Positions 24,301-36,996 of a DNA stretch of 64,000 nt are shown here, in pieces (the stretch's first letter is position 1; each line of letters starts with the position of its first letter). Source of the DNA: Saccharina japonica (taxonomy: Eukaryota > Sar > Phaeophyceae > Laminariales > Laminariaceae); the NCBI GenBank assembly GCA_008828725.1, contig MEHQ01000812.1, forward strand, positions 62,001-126,000, given 5' to 3'. The position numbers and the translations under genes are program-made. The notes beneath the pieces were generated by a model that saw only the letters and a program-made list of their open reading frames with translations, was not told where the DNA came from and did no database searches.

Positions 24301-27300
24301 TACGAAAAGCGAGATTTGTAAAATCTCATTTTTGTGATTCTTCAGTCTGCTTTAGTACTGCAGTAGATGTTTGTATTGCTGTGTATCGGGTACCTGGTAT
24401 CTGGTATTATAGCACGCCTCTTCTTGTGCGGCCGTGTTGTGTGGCAGTAGTATTTACGTATGATATGTATTGCATATGTATGTGTACAAACAACAAATAT
24501 ATAAATATGGAAGTCTAAGATTGAACTTAGGAGATCTGGAGTTTGTGGAGAGGTACTGAATCGTTGGCGTGACGTAGAGGGGATAGGGAACAGCGTCATC
24601 ATGTGTGGAGGTAGAAGTGAGTGGTTGCACTGGAAGTGCACAGGAGGCTGGGAAGATACTTGAGATAGAAAGAACGAGTACCAACTACAGTAGTACGGGG
24701 CTCTACTCGTGGGTGTGGGCGAGCAGAACTATTCACACATCGTGCATCGTCCGGTAAGATCTTCCAGGGGCTCCACACATCATTAGTGACTGTAACGTTC
24801 TCGGAAATATCCTGCCGGATGAAAAGTAAGTATTACTGGAGCAGGCACGGGGTCTGACCCTGGGGGGGCGTTCGGCGAGTTGAAAGAAATACGGGGGTCC
24901 CAGCTGCGAGAATGCTGCTGCTGCTGCTGAAGCAAGTTGTTTCCATCCGACGATGTGCGGCATGATCTTCAACATCGATCAGTCATAATATATCCTCCTG
25001 TTGTTGTAATTGATGCTACCGGTATACCTTCCCCTATTTTCACTATTAATATTTTATTCTAATGATATTATCAATAATAATTTTCGGTCCTACGTATGGT
25101 TTACTGACTCAATCAAGTCATTTCAATATGCAAGTTTACCTGACACCCATCAAACTTCATATCGTCCTTCATTTTAGTGTTTGTACATTTAAGCCATCTG
25201 ACAATGTGCAGCGCCTATTGCTACCACCCCATCCACATATATATACCAAAATAGTATATGACTATACTCTGTAGAATCCGATGACTTCAAATTTGGAAGG
25301 TTAACGTTCTATCAATCATACCTGGATACTTGACACAAAACTATACCATACCTACAATTCAGTCTCCCTTATAAATGACGTTATCTATATACCCGCACCC
25401 GGCCTTTCACCTATACCAATCAGGTGCATGTATCGTGATTAGTAATTATTGATGTTCTCCTTTTTTCTTTGCTCGCCCAAATTAGGGCGGTCTGCGACGA
25501 CGTCGAAACGTTCTTCAACGTCCCGTCACCCTTGACCGGAGACACTACCATTAACTTGAGCGTGGGAGTCATCCAGTGCGAGATAATGAACCCGGAGACG
25601 AACCCGGAGGAAGTGACGACGATTGTTGTGGAAGGCGGCACTCTCACCATCCAAAGCGACGACAAAGTCCAGTAAGTGTGTATGCTCGTGCTGTAAAATA
25701 CTTGCTGCACCACGAGTCGTTTTTTGCGGCGAAGATTGGATTCGCTCCTTTTGTTACTAAAGCGGGTACGTATTGGGGAGCAACCTACCGTATTTGGATT
25801 TTGAACTATTTAGCTTACATGGTACGAGGTAAAACTTTCTCGGTACTTTTTCTTTCTTTTTTTCCATCCCGTATAATATTTTTGACCTTCCTTTCTCTCT
25901 CCTTCCTAGTCGTAACTCAGATCCTGACCGCATGCCCATTGCGGAGATTCCGCTAGGGTTGTAGGCACAGCATTCCCGAGTTCCGAACAAATCTGGACGC
26001 AACTGCTAATGTACAGATGTACCAGGTTACATGTATTTATCAGGTGATTGCGCAGGTGTCCCCGTCGGAGACATCCTGAGCGTTTGCGATGAACAGAGCA
26101 TAACAGCAATTTGTTTTTGGGACGTCTTATCCTCAGGTTTATCAACGTGGCCTTCCTCGTGTTCCCTGGGGCTGCTCTCGTGTTCGACATGCCCGAGACC
26201 CTCTTCGGGCCTAACGATAATGTGAGCCGTGGCAGGGGGTTTTAGCTATGGAGAGTCCCGTGATTCCCTCAAGCAGGCAGTTTGTAAAAAAGGCAGTGAA
26301 TACACTGTGTGCATAGGTGATCACTGGTTGCTGCATCGCTACGGTTAGAACACGTTGCTCCGCTGGAGGCTGCTGCTTTTCTTTCGTCCGCAGAAAACTT
26401 ACTTTCCAGCTTCCAACAACCCCTTACAGCAAACGCCTAGGACAAAGTTTTTCTATTGCACTGCTGTTCGAGACAAAAGCCGTATCACGGGACTGCATCC
26501 TGTTGAACGGCCGCCCGTCGTGGTATGATCTCGCACACTTAGTATTTTCCCGCAACCGCCAGCACAAACGCGCAGGCTAACCGTCTCTTTTATCCCTAAC
26601 CGCCGTTTCGTTGTGCTGTAGGTGTTTGACGGTGACTTTCCTTCTGGCTCGCTGGTAGCGGTACCCACAGGCGGCAGCCTTACGTTCAACGGGGACGTCA
26701 CGTTCCGGGAGATTGAACACGCCAGCAACATTCTTGACATTTCTGGGAGCGTACGGTGAGTGTTGTCGATGGCCCACCCCTCAAGTTGTGGCTCCCCTTA
26801 CCTCCAGAGTTGATGTACTACAGCAGTAGGGCCGACAAAAATTGTGGAACTCCATGGGCTTTGGTATTTATACTAATAGCTTGCGAAGTGCATTGCCAAA
26901 TCCTTGTGAGGACGCAGCTGAGCCGGAGCTTTGTCGAGGTCACCTACAGTAGATATTGTCCTCTTTTGTGGTACCTCACTGAAAAGAGCTGGTTTTGCGT
27001 TTGATTTTCTTCGAAACTAACAGACACAGCACACAGTACGTCGTGTGTTGGTCTGCCGCGTAAATTCAAGGAAGAAAGTACCACGAACAGTTTCCCCGGC
27101 AGTGGATTGCATTCAGCTCGCTAACGGCACAGGAAGAACACACAGGCAGCGTTACCATACTACCTTGCGAGGAACCGGGCTCCCAGAGCGTTGAAAAATG
27201 CACAACTACCCATGCCTGGGATCTATTGACGGGCAGTAAAGCCCACCAACGCTCTGGAATGTTCTCGTATTCGTTCACAGTCTTACGCGGTTAGGCGGCA

Positions 27301-30300
27301 CACTCCTGTAGAGCTCAACCCCTCTCCTATCTAGCCCATGCCAGGAAAATGTATGCGCGTTTCTTAGCCGTTTCGTTATATAAGTATATGAGTTTCCACT
27401 CCGTGCCGGGTGCAACTATATTCTGTCCGAACGGATGCCCCTCTATAACGCGTTTGTGGCAATGCCCTGAGATTTTTGGCGACGACGGCTCACCCGCTAA
27501 GTGTTCTCGATTTCAACAACTCCTGTGAAACCACTGGGTAACGAGCGACATAAAATACTACCGTGCGACAGGTTCGAGAAGACGGTTCTCAGCGTGGACA
27601 ACCCCGGGGGGATCCGGGTCACCAACGGCGAATTGAGGTGAGAGGGGGCAGGGGGCGAGAAATCACATTGCCGCATTAGTCGGTGGCATCACACGGTCAT
27701 GTACCGCCTAGCGCACATCCCGCAACGTATCCAAACGGGGTCTGTGCTACAGAGAAAAGCTAAGCATGGGCATCATCATATTCCGAATTTTGCTTTTCGA
27801 AATCTGGAATCCGAAAGCTGACTGGTGCTACGGTAGGGGGGGTAGCCTGATTTTCACTACCACGTTTACTCCACTCGGGCGAGTGGCTCTGTACCTCGCT
27901 CAAAACTGGACGCAGGAATATTTTGTTGTCGCAGAGTAGCAAGTATACCATGATGGTGTATATCTCGAAAGCGTAAAGCGTTGAAACTTAAATAATCGCG
28001 AAGAAATATGGTGGTCACTCGGCGGAGTGGCTCTCATCCGCTGAAAATATTGGACTTAAAAGTGACCCCCCTACCGTAGCAGCAGTCAGCTCGAAGCTGG
28101 AATCTCCCCGCCCCTCTGTAGGGGACGAGACTGTTTACATATTATTTCGAACTTTTACGGATTCGGGAAGATGTAAGCTGTAATCTCCCCGCCCCTCCGT
28201 CGCAGGCGAGACTGTTTACAGCTTAAATTAAACCCTCGCGCATATTTTACACACATGCACCCGACGTCTAAGGGTTCCCCGTTGGGCTTTAAAGTGGCGC
28301 TATTTCGATTTCAAAATCGAGATTCCACATTCCGGATTCCAGATTCCAGATTAAGTGCTCTGAAACGTACTTTCTCACCCTGTCAGCATGCCACCAGGTA
28401 TTATAGCACAATATGTAATGCACTCAGACTGACTTTCGCTCCCAGCTGCTCACAGCACTTGCGCATGGTTTTTCTGTTTTGTACTTGTGAAGCTCTTTAA
28501 CATAAAACATAAAAGCTTGTCCAGTTCGTGCGTAGACAACAAATTGGGCTGGCATCCAATTAGGCATGGATGTCGTATATCTGGGCGCTCTCATCCACGC
28601 TATAGCCACTATTTGGCCACGACACGTAGTTCGTTCTTGGTACTAGAACATAAGAGAGCATGAAGAAGTAGGAGTGGCCGAGGGATGCAGAGCTCTTCGC
28701 TAGCTGCAATGACAGGCTTGTTTCTCCGGGGTTGGCTCATCATTGTCCCCGTTCCCCTATCTGCCCCGCCTCAACTGAAAACCCCGCTCGGACCCACTGC
28801 GCCACAAACAGCACCACCACAGTGACTTATGGTCGCCTTCGTGTTTATATCCCAGTCAACAGCTTTCTGAAATATGGGTGCAGTGCGACTCGCGCGAGCG
28901 AAGGGAAAACGTTTATTCGGGCAGAGCACGAGCACAGTTGCCCCCCCCACACGCAGACTAAAACCGGATTCCACCCCTTCGCCAGTCAGCGTTGGGCGGG
29001 GCTCGCTCTATTGGACTGCGTATATCGGCGGCTGCAGGGCGGGAGGTCTACACTCGCCCTTCGGTAACGACCCCTTCGTGGCGTTTGTTTTAAACAGGAC
29101 AGCTCTGCCGCACGTGTTTTAGTTCACTCAAGCTCGACTGTTGATCGCGCGTCTATCTTTTGATTGTCCAGGTTCCGTGGTGACACGACCTTCAGAGGAA
29201 ACGACTTCGTCAACATCATCAACTCCGATGGTGGATTCGTGAGGTCAGTGCGGATGTCTTGTTGCGTTCCCCCGTCCTCTTCGTTCTTGCGGTTTTGTAC
29301 TTGCAGTTGCTGAACAGCACTGTGGCTATCATTCAACCTCCACCAGGGCACCCACTTCTTGTCTGTAGACCTACAGTAACGCCGTATGATAACCAACAAT
29401 ATGTGGTGGATGTGTGATTTTTCAGGTTCTCAACGACCGTGACGTTCGACGGCTCGAGCTCTAGTGACGCAGGAAGCGGCGATGGCTGCGTACTCATCAA
29501 CGAAGGTGCTGACTCCAGAATGAGGTGCGAATCACTGTGTTTAACCGCCTGGTGGGTGTGCTTTCCGTGCGACTTATTCATTGCTCTGTACTCGTTCCTC
29601 GAGTGTGTTTTGTGCTTAGTTCCATGACGTGTTGTGCATGTCTGTCGGGTTTCTCGTAGAACTCTTCGAGTACAACTGTTGCGCTGCAAGTGACTGTACA
29701 CGTACTGGTAGAGGACAAAGGGAGAACAAGGGAACTGTGACCGTATTTCCGTATGTGTCGCCCACACGTAAACAGCGGAGGTATGGTGCACCTAGGCATC
29801 CTTGAGGGAGGACCGCCACTGTTAATAGTTGTCGCATGTAGGTTTCAAAAATTGGGAAATGTAGGGCCTCTCCAGCTTTGTCAGATATAGTTGATACACA
29901 TTTGACCGCCACCGTGATCGACGTGCATCCGCAGGCAAGCCGCCATGCAGGCGTGCGCCTTAAAAACTTACAGCAAAGCACACAACACACCACAATGATT
30001 TACCTTCGTAAACATTGACGCTCTAGATCAACAGGTATACACCATACCAGGTACCCTGGTAATATTGTTTTCCTCATCATCCTTCTGAACCAGCCGTGAC
30101 TTGGTCTAGATTCCTCTCAGCCACCAATACGGAGACGTAGAGGTGGCTTCGTTGGTGTAAACAATATTTTCGTTAACTCCACCAGCGTCAGCTAGAAAAA
30201 GGCATATTTACGGTGTACCTGGAACAATATACCAGGTGTCATGTACCATTCCGCGCTACGATAAGAGGAACTGCGTATAAAACACTCTTTGACCAAAAGC

Positions 30301-33300
30301 GTTTTGACTGACTATTAGTATACTCCTTAACTGGGGGACTACCTTGTAAGGCATACGCCTTATAAGGCGCGCCTTATTGTTGAAATGCAACTCACGTTTT
30401 ATTATACTATAAAGAGTATTTGTGGTCGGCTCACCCTTACAGTATTCCAGTATGCGTCATTTCTCGGAAACTCGCCGCCACTTCGCTCTCCTATACCATT
30501 GTGCTCATCCCGCGGAATCGTGTGCTCCTTTTCTTCTGACAATATTCCCTGCCACCCGTTCCCGCACTGCTTTCGTAAACTTACCTGTACCGCGTACAGC
30601 TTCCGAGGTGACGCGTTCTTCATCAACAACAGGAGATGCACCAGCTCCGAAGCCCCGCCGGTGTACAACAACGGAGAAATGATGTGAGACGCTGTTGCCC
30701 TTGTTATCGTCGACAGCCCCTCGAATTCACGATCCGGACGGCAACGTCCACTGCAAGCCTTTCCAGTACAGCGACATCCAACAATGGTTGTCGTAGAAGA
30801 GAAAAGGAACCGTTTATTTTTTCTCTGGTTTCGTGTCGGACGGGACGCAAATTGTTTCTTTGGACGGGGAGTTTGTAAACTACGGCAATGAATACTCGGG
30901 AAGCATATAATTCGAGCGAATACAAGCATACGGTCTCGAGAAATACAAGCAGGACCACACACTTGGCTCTAACGACTGTAAACTGGGCAGTGCCACCTTA
31001 GGGGTATGTACCCCTTTTGTCTCCTAGGGCAGTAGTGTCTGACCGATGCAGCTCCTCCAGTGAGAAACAAGCACTAGTACATTATTGAAAACGTATCAAT
31101 ACGTTTTCTATAGTAGATTTTAAGATAAAACGCTTGATAGATATGTCGGTCGGGGTGCTCGAACTACGCTTATGACTTCTTGAAGTCATGTGTCGGGGTG
31201 AGATATGGAGCTCGACATACAGACAGCCCAGAAGAGAAGCCCTCTCCCTTGCTGTGTGGTTACTTCTCTACTCCGTGTTTTGGCGGTTGAGTCAGCTATT
31301 GAAATTCGAACTTTGTCGGATATTATGACGTTTTCGTGTATAGGTCGGGGACTCGTACCACCCGGCCCCGTCCTTTGGTTCGTAACACGAAAGGTTCCAT
31401 TGCACGTCCTGACACTGGCACCCCGTTTTAAAACCCTGCTGTTCCCACCCCATTAGCTTCTTCGGGAGGGCGCGCTTCAACGACAACACATCCGGCTCAA
31501 ACGGTGGTGCTGTTCGGAACCAGTTCGGATCTTTGACGTGAGTGTGTTCCCGCTCCGCTTGACGCGGACCTCTAGTGTCCTCGTGACACGATACGAATGT
31601 ATGTAGTGCACGACGCATCCTACGATAGAGGTGCACCTGCATACAATACATTTTCTGAGCTCACGCGCTTGAGGAGCTCTATACCTCAATACCTGCAGTA
31701 GTCTAAACACTGGTTTTGGAGGGGAAAACAACGTTTTCCCCCATTGTGAACAATCACCATGACCCAAGTATTACCCTGACAAATTTGGCAACACAAGAAA
31801 GAGGAAAGTCCGACGGTTTGGGGGTAAGGGTGAGCCCGATCGTTCAGAAAGTCTTTCAGTAAAAACGAATAAAAACGAATCTACCTCTATTGTAGCATGC
31901 ATCGCACGTTTTTTCCCTTCTTTGGGATTTCACTGTGTAGCAAGGTTCGTCCAGAGTAGCGCGCTGTCGACCACACATGAACGAGGGCTTGACGGCCGTT
32001 TTGGAATGGACGCCAACGTGCAGAGCACCGCACATAGTGCACACACGCACGGCAGCCACTCCCAGAGGTGTTGCTGCTCCGCCGCATGTACATGCCACAC
32101 ACAAGAAGAAATTGCGTCAACAATGTATTTCGAACTCCGGATCAAGTACAATCCGCTCTCACTCACTACATGACGTGCGCACATTGCGTGGCTCGTTCTA
32201 TGCGCACGCCAAAAATCGGTTGCAATGTTTGGTTGGTGGCCACAGGTTCCGACGCGCTGTGCAGTTTAACAACAACCTCTCCGAGGGCAACGGTGGTGCC
32301 ATCGCTGTCGATGGTGGAGACGTGACGTGAGTGCTGTGAAACGTGTCTTAATAGATCGACGACATTGGGCAACAAAGTTCAGTAGATTCGATTCCAATGA
32401 ATGTACTGCTGTATGCAAGGATATATACATATACGCTTCAGGATAGGCACCAACAATTGCAGGTGGGGGGGCAGCGTTGTTGACCGCTCACAAGTAGCTA
32501 GGTAGGCGGCGTTTATGGTGATGGTGTAACGTATCTGCTGTAAACCATGCGTGTTCAATATCGCTTGTTTTGAAACCCCCAAAGTAGTCTTCTTTGCATC
32601 TACAATCACTTCCTTTTCAAGGACGAGTAACAGTTTCTGCCTGCTCAAAGCCGTCATTGCGCCTAACCCAAACGCGGAGTACGCCTGCCTAGTAGATCGA
32701 AGCTGTCACATTTTTTTCTTTTAGTGAACACAACGACGTAGGTACGCGCATGTCTCCTGAGTCCTCAGCGTTCTACCGGATTTCGCTCGTGCGTTTCGAT
32801 GGCACCTGAAGTATAGCGAGAACCGACCTGCGGCTCATTCCTCGTGTCTTTCCGCCTCGATAGGTTCCGAAGGGGGGTGACGTTTAACGGAAACACGGCA
32901 GAAGAATCTGGTGGCGCCTTTTCCGTCCTGTTCTCTGAGAGGATCCGAAGGTGAGTTCTGCCTTTCGAATGTTTCCGGGGAATTGTCTGTAGATGTTTAA
33001 GGCGACACGTGATGAGATCTCAGAGGTATACAGCCGTTGAACTCAAAGATGCCGGGAGACATGTGAAGCAAGCCAAAACGTGCGCTGTCAACGGTATAGA
33101 GGGTCGAGTGTTTCAAGTTCCACCACTATACTAAAACCTGGTGTGAGGCAGGGTATGTCAATCGAGGCAAAATTGCTGTCTGCCAAGCGGACAACATACC
33201 GTCTCCTGGCATGTCTGTTTGAGCGGCGAGTGCCCCCACTTCGTGCCCAATCACGCGACAACGCGTTTGTATGATATCCACGGCAGCAACAGTCTCGCGA

Positions 33301-34286
33301 CACTTTTTACCCGGCCAGTCAAGGGCATAACACGATGAAAATTCACTAGTGACGCCCCCCCCCCCAACCCCCGTCCTCGTATCTTACGTGTCTTGCGCAG
33401 CGGCTCGGTTGACGACTCTGGCTTCGGCTCGCTCACCTTCGAGAGGCCGTCCGCGGTGCGTTTCGTGGACAACATCGTCGACAACCCGCGTCGGGTGAGT
33501 TGTGGGGGCATCGGTCCGTTGCGGTGCGACTGCACGTCATTCGTGTCCCCCGATTTTAGTATTTTCCGTTTTGCAAAATTGATTCGGTTGCCCATCGTCA
33601 GGAGTTTTCGACCCCCCCCCCCCCCCCCCCCAGATCCGCGACTGCACGTTTTGTTGAGCTCATCTTTGGCGCTATTGCGCTTCACGCATGCTATAAATAT
33701 TGTACACACATGCATGGTGTGCGTAGTATGCCATGCTGGTATATATGGTCTGCGTCCTGTGCGTGGGGGGAGAGAAGACCTCGCGATCTCGTGCGCTCGC
33801 TTTGAGTCCGCACGGCATGCCCTGTTCCGAATTGTGTTTCAGAATCTGGAAGCTGGAATGTGGAATGTGGAATGTAGACTCTGGAATCGCACCCCTCCCC
33901 TTGCAGGAGGCGAGGATATTGAAAGCTTGATTTGAACGTTCATGCCCATTAAATTAGATGCGCACGCACCCAAACATCTACAATTTTTCACAAGCAAATG
34001 TTTTTTGGGGGGGAATCGCCTTTCTGCATTGTGTTAAGTCGAGATTCCAAAGCCCACATTCCGTATCCAGCACTCTGAAACGGGCTATTTTAATGTACAC
34101 TCGATTTCACCTGGGCGTTTATCAAACACGCTGGCGGTCCGTCCACTCACTATGTTCGTCGGTCTGCCACAACGTACGTGTTCCTTTATTCCTGCACAGG
34201 ATGACGGATGCACCGTGGGCGAGGTTGGGGAGGGAAATACGCTGATTGGCTTCCCCGGCGATGACGTGTGTGTCGCAGCTATGTGA
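21315..34286 (+). CDS. POMP-like secreted right-handed beta-helix repeat protein, gene 2 (complete, 13 exons)
   Basis: Predicted exons: 21315-21373, 25486-25671, 26137-26221, 26622-26755, 27572-27637, 29172-29243, 29426-29524, 30600-30683, 31457-31537, 32246-32326, 32864-32950, 33401-33494 and 34200-34283, with TGA at 34284-34286. They sum to 404 open codons. Exon 1 encodes a signal peptide (MVKFSATGCLLALGALSTA, cleavage likely after ARA). Later exons each encode one strand-turn module starting F-[RE/ST/FG] with FxxN and often GGA, as in FNDNT...NGGAV, FNNNL...GNGGAI and FNGNT...SGGAF. This is the signature of the chlamydial Pmp / POMP repeat and predicts a right-handed beta helix. The last exon has two Cys (DDGCTVGEV...DDVCVAAM) and no membrane anchor. 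Most introns are phase 2; those before exons 4 and 13 are phase 0. The role is unknown; an extracellular or cell-wall adhesive role is inference. Extra exons in the 4.1-kb first intron cannot be excluded. Confidence 0.85.
21889..22541. repeat. Tandem 320-340-base units in gene 2 intron 1
   Basis: Two units share CCTTCGTTCCCC, CTTACCTCGCCG, GAACGCGTGCG, ATCTTGACAGGG, GCGCAAACACAAA, TTTTCCTCGGAT, TTTATGTCGTTC and GCACACATACA, in order. The second starts near 22228. Neither unit is coding. Confidence 0.75.
23063..24620. repeat. GGGATCC / CGGGATA minisatellites between direct repeats (gene 2 intron 1)
   Basis: A repeat of about 75 bases (GTTTGTGGAGAGGTACTGAA...GGGGAT.GGGAA..G.GTCATCATG) occurs at 23065-23130 and again at 24540-24605. 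Between them, 23130-23440 holds about eight degenerate units of GGGATCCRGCCACCACGGGA, and 24000-24290 holds CACGGGATACGGGATA units. Together this could be a non-autonomous element expanded by internal repeats. No ORF of note. Confidence 0.6.
27820..28087. mobile_element. MITE with GACTGGTGCTACGRTAGG ends, in gene 2 intron 5
   Basis: Same family as 7545-7810: GACTGGTGCTACGGTAGG at the left, complement of GACTGCTGCTACGGTAGG at the right, and 4-base flanking repeat AGCT (27816-27819, 28088-28091). Non-coding. It lies inside an older GATTCCAG/CTGGAATC repeat. Confidence 0.8.
31612..31903. mobile_element. MITE, TACGATAGAGG family (copy in gene 2 intron)
   Basis: Orthologous insertion to 4132-4407, flanked by GCAC at 31608-31611 and 31904-31907. 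An AAAAACGAAT unit is tandemly repeated near the right end. Confidence 0.75.
33838..34078. repeat. Inverted-repeat element with CTGGAATC / GATTCC ends (copy B)
   Basis: Counterpart of 6310-6560, with one more TGGAATG unit in the left part. Confidence 0.5.
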
Positions 34287-35397
34287 TTCGTCTCTGGCCA
34301 CAGCATCACATCGGGCGGAGCACCTTCGGGATGCACATTGATTGGGCTTGGGGGATTTCACGCAGAAAACGTGGTTTGGGTAGCTAAGCCGTATCGGCAG
34401 GGTCCAGGGCGTTGGCTGTATCGGTATAAATGGGATGGTGGTTGAATATGCCAAGCGTCATATATGCTGTCTGCAGCTGACACCTGCCCCACTATCAACA
34501 TACAGTGTTGGAATCGAAAGAGGACGCTTCGTTTTGGTTGAGTTACATATATGTATTGATGGTACTTGGGATGTGGGTTGTGGGGGGCGTCGGTGTAGAC
34601 TCACTTTCGCTGTGGTAAGGCCTAACCTTCAATGCTTTCTTGCGCGATTTCTGTCGTTTTGTACGTAAAATACATTATTGTAAAGATGACCCCCAGCACA
34701 TCGGATGTCGCGGTGCACCGACTGAACGTCCACGCATGAACCCGTCTTGGCTTTGGCTTTGACTCAATTTTGTAGGGGGAGTCGGAGTGTGCCGCTTAAC
34801 TCTAAGCCCCCCGTTTGTTCGGTGGGACACGCTTGTGCTCCTTTGTTGTTTCTGCTTTTCGCGGAGCTGATCCAAGCACGGGCAGCCAAGTTGTCGATAT
34901 ATATATATCGAATCTACCGGAGGGACCCCTGGCACGTTGTCTAATCTTTTGACTTGTGGGAATCAACCTGTACGTACTATCGGCCGAACTGCACATAAAC
35001 CGGTATGTCCTGTCACTATATATGCGCGATAAACCCATCGTGCTATCAAACCTATTGTACGCGTGCTCAACGGTGAGGTATTGTAAACCATGCTATACGG
35101 GTGTGTGTGAGGTGGAGCCCTACTGAGGCGAACCTCGTCAGACTCGGCGACATCGCGCGTAGAAAAATAAGTATGGTGACAAAATATGAAACCACGTACC
35201 ACCCTACACAGTTGCGCTCGCTAAGACTGATTGCGGCGTAACGGCAGTGCGTAAACGTAGGATACGTTTCGCGCAGTTCGTAGGTGGTATACGTTGTGTA
35301 TCCGTAACAAGTAAGTATCGAATCGAGCGGTGTCCGGGTAGGTAGTGGGGGGCAGGGGGCTACTGGGTGGGGGCAAGGGATGGGTTGTCGCGAAAAC

Positions 35398-35560
35398 TCA
35401 CCTATCGTTGTTGTTCGAGTTTCCAACCGACGCCCAGAACTAGACACTGGCAGGGACGATACCGAGCAATACGTGGAGTAGTGCAGGCGTTTTAGCGAGC
35501 TGAAGTTTAAGCGAGAGGCACATGCGCGCTGCTGGCTCGCCTTGAAAATGTAATGTATGA
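35398..35560 (-). other. Possible antisense exon with GTGAGT donor (copy B)
   Basis: Counterpart of the 8.2-kb stretch; the same minus-strand donor is kept. Not a confident gene call. Confidence 0.2.
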
Positions 35561-36444
35561 ACATCGTGAAAAACAAATGGAAATGAGCCACCAACTGGGC
35601 AGCCCCTGGATCCTGCATTGATAGGGGATAGGTGATAAACGTTGAAGGAGGTGTAGCAGTAGAAACCGAGGTAGTAACTAAAGTACAAACCATCCACAGC
35701 TGAATATGTCACTGGCCGCCATCCTTCTGTAGATGAGACGCCCAGGTACGTACGGCTAAACTTTGTTGTGTTGCTTCTCCTACTGTGTGGCGTTCTTTGT
35801 TGGTGGGATGGATTTCTTGCTGTGCCAACCCAATTGGTTCCCAGTGCACTTGTTTCTTACTTTGTGTTCTATACATATCATTCGATGTTCGTTTGATATT
35901 TCGGGACTTGGTTTCGTTCGTTGTTTCTACTTTGTTTGTCGGTTCGTCCCCGTGAGTATTGCCGTTTCGTCGGTGTTCATGTGTTGTCTTTGACCTCGTC
36001 CCGTATTATGCAGGCAGTACTCTTCCTTTTCCCCTTGATTTTCGGTTGCACGTGCCATGGATATTCCTGCTAGTGTTGGGCTTTCCTCGTAGTGATGTGG
36101 GATGGTATACCATTGCTCGTAGCCTGATTTCATTTCGTGTGCTACAACACTCTTACTACAACAGTAGGTACCACGGTCAACGTTGTGTTGTGTTTTGGTT
36201 TGATTTTTTCCAAGTGATTATGATACCGCCTCTGGCTTCGTGACCTACGGCCTAGATTCACTAGGAAAAGGGATCAACGGAAAAAAATAAATATCATCAT
36301 CATCGTACGTACGTACGTGAACAATCCTAATCGACGAATCAATCTGTCTTGTGGTTAGTCGGTGCGTCTTTTCACGCCATACACAGTGGAGGTATTCGTT
36401 GTTCTGCCCCGACCGAGATACCCATGTTTTGTTTAGGTATGCTT

Positions 36445-36996
36445 TGAAAGAATGACGCGTGTGTCGAGGCTCTATCTCTGTGGATAGAGATGGCAGAGGT
36501 GGCATCGAAGTGTATGTAAAGATCACTTGTGAAGAAGAAGAAACGTCATGATTTGAAAAGGCGCTTATGTGGCCATATTAGAAAGAAGATTGGCCTCAGG
36601 GAGATCAATGGAAAGGGAAGAAGAAAAGAGGAGAGGAGAAGAGAGAAGAGAGGTAGAGTAGAGTAGAGTAGAGTGATCGAGGTGGGCGATGCCTGCACCT
36701 GATCCTCTCGGCACAATGCCCATGCTACGGGCAGTTACATTCTACCATAGTGTGTACCGTTCCCTGCAATGTCTTCTACACCGTTATAGAAATGTTCTAG
36801 CAATGTTCTCAGCATCGTTCCTGGTGAAGATGCTTTAGACATACAATACAGCGCACTACGAGTAAGACAACCTCGTAATCTATCCGCATATTGCAATTAC
36901 CCGAATATCTAGACTAAGATACTCATATACTCGTATCAGTGCGTCGTGACTTCACATCACAATTTACGTATGGATATCAACGTCTATATGCTAACA
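36445..36996. repeat. Left LTR of the 4.3-kb element
   Basis: Starts TGAAAGAATGACGCG and ends near ATATGCTAACA. Shares GAGATGGCAGAGGTGGC, purine-rich GGAAAGGGAAGAAGA text, AGAGTAGAGTAGAGTGATCG and CCCATGCTACGGGCAGTTAC with 40199-40747. Confidence 0.85.

Noticed and set aside
36661-36680. AGAGTAGAGT runs as a possible CRISPR-like or regulatory array
   Set aside because: Part of an LTR and present in both LTRs; no spacers.
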